Below, piece by piece: positions 60,682 through 64,000 of a stretch of 64,000 bases of DNA (within the stretch, counting starts at the first letter, position 1; each line of letters opens with the position of its first letter). This DNA is from Acetobacter lambici (GTDB taxonomy: Bacteria; Pseudomonadota; Alphaproteobacteria; Acetobacterales; Acetobacteraceae): the NCBI RefSeq assembly GCF_011516885.1, contig NZ_WOTD01000002.1, positions 62,001 through 126,000 on the forward strand. The letters are read 5' to 3'. The position numbers and the translations under genes were made by a program. Below the pieces are notes generated by a model that was not told the DNA's origin, ran no database searches, and worked only from the letters and a program-made list of their open reading frames with translations.

Positions 60682-61344
60682 ATGAGTGGTATGAGGGATC
60701 GTGATCCCGTTGAGATTTTCAGCAATGCTCTAGTGCCGATGGTGGTCGAACAGACCTCTCGCGGTGAACGGGCTTTTGATATCTATTCCCGCCTGTTGCA
60801 GGAACGGATCATCTTCCTGACCGGGCCTGTCTATGATCAGGTGGCTTCGCTCATTTCTGCGCAGCTTCTGTATCTGGAAAGTGTGAACCCGACCAAGGAA
60901 ATTTCCTTCTACATCAATAGCCCCGGTGGCGTTGTGTCGGCCGGTCTGGCTATTTACGATACCATGCAATACATCCGCAGCCCGGTGAGCACTGTGTGCA
61001 TCGGTCAGGCGGCATCCATGGGGTCTCTGCTTCTTGCTGGTGGCGAGAAGGGGCGCAGGTTCGCTCTGCCCAACGCCCGCGTTATGGTGCACCAGCCTTC
61101 TGGCGGTGCGCAGGGACAGGCAAGCGACATTGAGATTCAGGCCAAGGAAATTCTGATTATCCGGCAGCGCCTGAACGAAATCTACCGTGAACATACTGGC
61201 CGTACGCTGGAAGAAATTGAGCAGAAGCTTGAGCGTGACAGCTACATGTCCGCAGGCGAAGCCCAGTCTTTTGGCATTGTGGATGAAGTGATCAGTCACC
61301 ACAAAGCGGCGGAAGCAGGTAAAAAGGATAAAAGCCATCCTTAA
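60682..61344 (+). CDS. clpP: ATP-dependent Clp protease proteolytic subunit
   Basis: 220 residues. The serine-protease triad is S112 ([11 protein letters not shown]), H137 (VMVHQPSGG) and D186 (KLERDSYMS), numbered from ATG 60682; an ATG at 60691 ([12 protein letters not shown]) is an alternative. The barrel-forming ClpP tetradecamer degrades proteins delivered by Clp[23 protein letters not shown] is the common family start of the mature part. Own promoter likely, because a terminator precedes it; no clear sigma32-like site was recognised. clpX follows after 120 nt. Confidence 0.98.
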   Translation: MSGMRDRDPVEIFSNALVPMVVEQTSRGERAFDIYSRLLQERIIFLTGPVYDQVASLISAQLLYLESVNPTKEISFYINSPGGVVSAGLAIYDTMQYIRSPVSTVCIGQAASMGSLLLAGGEKGRRFALPNARVMVHQPSGGAQGQASDIEIQAKEILIIRQRLNEIYREHTGRTLEEIEQKLERDSYMSAGEAQSFGIVDEVISHHKAAEAGKKDKSHP

Positions 61345-61464
61345 TCTGGCATACTTTAAGTCTCCTGTTACAGTAAGGAGGCCGTCTGTCCCCGGGCATG
61401 CAGGAAAGGTTCGGGGCTTGGCTCCCGGTTCTGCGGAAACCGGGGTGATCGGGGGAGTGGGCTG

Positions 61465-62730
61465 ATGAGTACGAAGTCCGGAGATTCCAAGAACACGCTG
61501 TACTGCTCGTTCTGCGGCAAGTCACAGCATGAAGTGCGCAAGCTTATTGCTGGTCCCACCGTGTTTATCTGTGATGAATGCGTTGAACTCTGCATGGATA
61601 TCATCCGTGAAGAGAACAAGACCATGCAGGTCAAGTCGCGCGAGGGTGTTCCTACTCCCAAGGAAATCTGCAAGGTTCTGGATGACTACGTTATTGGTCA
61701 GATGCAGGCCAAAAAGGTGCTCTCCGTAGCGGTGCATAACCACTACAAGCGCCTGTCGCAGGTAACCAAGGCTGGCGAAGTCGAAATTGCCAAGTCCAAC
61801 ATCCTGCTCATCGGGCCAACGGGTTCGGGTAAAACGCTGCTGGCCCAGACGCTGGCGCGTATTCTGGATGTGCCCTTTACAATGGCCGACGCCACAACCC
61901 TGACAGAAGCGGGGTATGTGGGGGAAGATGTTGAAAACATCATTCTCAAGCTGTTGCAGGCATCTGACTATAACGTGGAACGCGCGCAGCGCGGGATTGT
62001 CTATATTGACGAAATCGACAAGATTTCCAAAAAATCCGACAACCCCTCCATCACGCGTGATGTCAGTGGCGAGGGCGTGCAGCAGGCTCTGCTCAAGCTT
62101 ATGGAAGGCACTGTTGCCTCTGTTCCCCCGCAGGGTGGTCGCAAGCATCCGCAGCAGGAATTCCTGCAGGTGGATACGACCAACATGCTCTTTATTTGCG
62201 GTGGGGCGTTTGCCGGGCTGGATAAAATTATCTCTGCGCGCGGCAAGGGTACGGGTATTGGCTTTGGGGCCGATGTGCGCTCGCTTGATGATCGTCGGAT
62301 GGGAGAAATCCTGCACGACGTTGAGCCTGAAGATCTGATGAAGTTTGGTCTTATTCCCGAATTTATCGGGCGTCTGCCAGTGCTGGCAACGCTGGGTGAT
62401 CTGGATGAGGCTGCACTGATCAAGATTTTGACCGAGCCCAAAAATGCTCTGGTCAAGCAGTACCAGCGCCTCTTCCAGATGGAGGATGTTCAGTTGTCCT
62501 TTACGGATGATGCGCTCAAGGCCATTGCGGACCGGGCCATTGTTCGCAAGACAGGGGCTCGTGGGTTGCGTTCCATTCTGGAGAGCATTCTCATGTCCAC
62601 CATGTTTGACCTGCCCGGACTCGATACAGTCGAGGAGGTTGTGGTCAACCGCGAGGTGGCGGATGGAAAAGCCAGTCCGGTCTATGTCTATGGCAAGAAA
62701 AAAGACGTGCCAGCAGAGCAGTCCGCCTGA
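61465..62730 (+). CDS. clpX: ATP-dependent Clp protease ATPase subunit ClpX
   Basis: 421 residues. The N-terminal zinc-binding domain has C14, C17, C36 and C39 ([17 protein letters not shown]). AAA+ motifs: Walker A GPTGSGKT (about 117-124), Walker [11 protein letters not shown], the pore loop GYVGEDVEN, the IGF loop that contacts ClpP and the arginine-finger region. ClpX unfolds tagged proteins into ClpP. It is read after clpP, both in one direction, and is followed by a weak hairpin and lon. Confidence 0.98.
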   Translation: MSTKSGDSKNTLYCSFCGKSQHEVRKLIAGPTVFICDECVELCMDIIREENKTMQVKSREGVPTPKEICKVLDDYVIGQMQAKKVLSVAVHNHYKRLSQVTKAGEVEIAKSNILLIGPTGSGKTLLAQTLARILDVPFTMADATTLTEAGYVGEDVENIILKLLQASDYNVERAQRGIVYIDEIDKISKKSDNPSITRDVSGEGVQQALLKLMEGTVASVPPQGGRKHPQQEFLQVDTTNMLFICGGAFAGLDKIISARGKGTGIGFGADVRSLDDRRMGEILHDVEPEDLMKFGLIPEFIGRLPVLATLGDLDEAALIKILTEPKNALVKQYQRLFQMEDVQLSFTDDALKAIADRAIVRKTGARGLRSILESILMSTMFDLPGLDTVEEVVVNREVADGKASPVYVYGKKKDVPAEQSA

Positions 62731-62754
62731 GGCAGGTCAGAGTTTTAGCGTAAG

Positions 62755-62783
62755 CAGCACGAGCGGGTCACCTGTTCGTGCTG
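62755..62783 (+). terminator. Weak hairpin between clpX and lon
   Basis: CAGCACGA and TCGTGCTG pair over 8 bp with a 13-nt loop, followed by TTCTTGCC. Only a few Ts, so termination may be partial and lon may receive read-through. Confidence 0.5.
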
Positions 62784-62840
62784 TTCTTGCCTCTGCCCTA
62801 TTGTTCCGGGTTGTGGGCATAACAACATAAGAGAAACACA

Positions 62841-62884
62841 GGGGTATCCTCCTTAGGGGGTATCTTCTTCAGTGCAGGGGTATG
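62841..62884 (+). repeat. Three GGGGTAT repeats in the lon leader
   Basis: GGGGTAT occurs at 62841, 62857 and 62877, spaced 16 and 20 nt, about 50-95 nt before the lon start. They could be binding sites or part of leader structure; the number is small enough to be chance. Confidence 0.45.
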
Positions 62885-62934
62885 CCGCTTGGCGGGTGCC
62901 CGGCACCGATCGTCCTTATCGGGAGGTCATGACG

Positions 62935-64000
62935 ATGGCTGATAACGAAAAACCGGCACCACGGCGCAGGCGCAAAAGCGATCAGGTTGCTTCGGCCGTG
63001 TCCGAACAGTCTGTTCCTGCGGTTGAAGCAACGGCAGTGGAAGCCGAGACCAAAAGCGCACATGTGGCTGTTCTGCCGCTGCGAGATATTGTGGTGTTCC
63101 CCCACATGATTGTGCCGCTGTTTGTCGGGCGGGAAAAGTCCGTGCGCGCACTGGACTCGGTCACAAAGGACGACCGGCACATTCTGCTGGTAGCCCAGAA
63201 GGACGCAGCGCAGGACGACCCCACCCCTGATGATATTTATCGGGTTGGAACGCTCTCCACCATTCTGCAACTGCTCAAGCTGCCCGACGGCACGGTTAAG
63301 GTGCTGGTCGAGGGTGTTCGCCGTGTGCGCGTTAAAACGCTGCTTGAGGTGAATGGCCACTTTGAGGCTGACATCGAGGAAATGCCCGCCGAGGCAGCCA
63401 TAGGGCCAGAGGCGGAAGCACTTGGCCGCTCGATTGTGTCGCAGTTTGAGCAGTATATGAAGCTCAACAAGAAGATTGCGTCCGAAGTTCTGGTCTCGCT
63501 CAACCAGATTAACGATCTGTCCAAGCTGGCAGACACGGTGACCAGCCATCTCTCCCTCAAGATTTCCGAAAAGCAGGAAATTCTAGAAGCACCAACCGTG
63601 CAGGGGCAGTTGGAGAAGGTCTTTGGCCATATTGAAGCTGAAATTGACGTGCTTCAGGTGGAAAAGAAGATCCGCAACCGCGTCAAACGCCAGATGGAAA
63701 AGACACAGCGCGAGTACTATCTGAACGAGCAGCTCAAAGCTATTCAGAAAGAACTGGGCGAAGGTGAGGACGGCAAGGACGAAACAGCCGAAATTGAAGA
63801 GCGGATCGCCAAGACCAAGCTCTCCAAGGAAGCGCGTGAGAAAGCTCTAAGCGAGCTTAAAAAGCTGCGCGGCATGAGCATGATGTCCGCCGAGTCCGGG
63901 GTTGTGCGGAACTACCTTGACTGGATTTTGAGCATTCCGTGGAAAAAGCGGACCAAGGTGCGCCATGATCTGGTTGAGGCGGAAGAAGTTCTGGACGCCG
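62935..64000 (+). CDS. lon: Lon protease, N-terminal part (3' end outside window)
   Basis: The first 355 residues are present. ATG 62935 is preferred over ATG 62929 because GGGAGG lies 8 nt before it and only 2 nt before the other. A basic tail (APRRRRKSDQ) precedes the N-terminal substrate-binding LON domain: HVAVLPLRDIVVFPHMIVPLFVGREKSVRAL, typical of Lon-A. The helical linker follows (KIRNRVKRQMEKTQREYYLNEQLKAIQKELG), then VVRNYLDWILSIPW close to the window end, just before the AAA+ module. Lon degrades misfolded and regulatory proteins. It closes the tig-clpP-clpX-lon block. Confidence 0.97.
   Translation, partial: MADNEKPAPRRRRKSDQVASAVSEQSVPAVEATAVEAETKSAHVAVLPLRDIVVFPHMIVPLFVGREKSVRALDSVTKDDRHILLVAQKDAAQDDPTPDDIYRVGTLSTILQLLKLPDGTVKVLVEGVRRVRVKTLLEVNGHFEADIEEMPAEAAIGPEAEALGRSIVSQFEQYMKLNKKIASEVLVSLNQINDLSKLADTVTSHLSLKISEKQEILEAPTVQGQLEKVFGHIEAEIDVLQVEKKIRNRVKRQMEKTQREYYLNEQLKAIQKELGEGEDGKDETAEIEERIAKTKLSKEAREKALSELKKLRGMSMMSAESGVVRNYLDWILSIPWKKRTKVRHDLVEAEEVLDA

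Overview
The window reads as an ordinary, gene-dense chromosomal segment of an acetic acid bacterium (Acetobacteraceae, Alphaproteobacteria), most likely Acetobacter or a close relative. The basis is gene content and order: bamE-like/yceD/rpmF/plsX/fabH/ihfA/MerR, thrC next to an M16 protease, clpP-clpX-lon, a suf operon run by an Rrf2 regulator, MucR, GlnD, a Rhodobacter-type PmtA, haem O synthase without neighbouring cytochrome oxidase subunits, and moderately GC-rich codon use. No insertion sequence, phage gene, CRISPR array or rRNA was seen. No gene shows an obvious frameshift; the first and last genes are cut by the window ends.

Layout. 1-4801: envelope lipoprotein, then the ribosome/fatty-acid cluster ending in ihfA and a MerR regulator. 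4880-9475: tRNA-Pro, a PerM-type permease, the lipid II flippase MurJ, a UdgX fusion protein and ihfB. 9628-12518: mucR with a long AT-rich upstream region, a LysR regulator and trxB, separated by a perfect palindrome. 12723-17721: an Lrp-type regulator coupled to two lipid-linked-sugar glycosyltransferases, then gshB and pmtA. 17875-20239: a three-gene unit made of a degenerate cytochrome oxidase subunit I, haem O synthase (ctaB) and a 45-residue CoxF-like protein. 20388-28323, mostly minus strand: Tim44-like, PmbA, M16 protease, thrC, a royal-jelly/Yellow family protein and an M32 carboxypeptidase. 28414-38841: a TPR glycosyltransferase, mutS, glnD, a Nudix enzyme and an Atm1-type ABC exporter. 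39341-45111: rpmB, fusA, a hexanucleotide tandem repeat and an atypical PEP carboxylase. 46823-53415: the complete suf operon (regulator-B-C-D-S-U-T-A), most junctions overlapping by 4 nt. 53363-58959: an RNA methyltransferase, a DEAD-box-type helicase whose motif II reads GEAD, a CopD-like membrane protein and the NAD(P)HX repair enzyme. 58997-64000: tRNA-Leu, tig, clpP, clpX and the start of lon, a protein-quality-control block.

The strongest lead is the subunit I paralogue at 17875-19143. It keeps the two histidines that align with the low-spin haem ligands but has lost every ligand of the CuB/high-spin haem site, the cross-linked Tyr and the recognisable proton-channel residues. It is translationally coupled to ctaB. 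This looks like an oxidase subunit turned into a single-haem membrane protein, perhaps connected with haem O production for a quinol oxidase. Secondary leads are the GEAD helicase, the divergent PEP carboxylase, the palindrome upstream of the LysR gene, the AT-rich mucR control region and the (AGCCAG)8 array. All alignments were made by eye against remembered family motifs; no database was searched.
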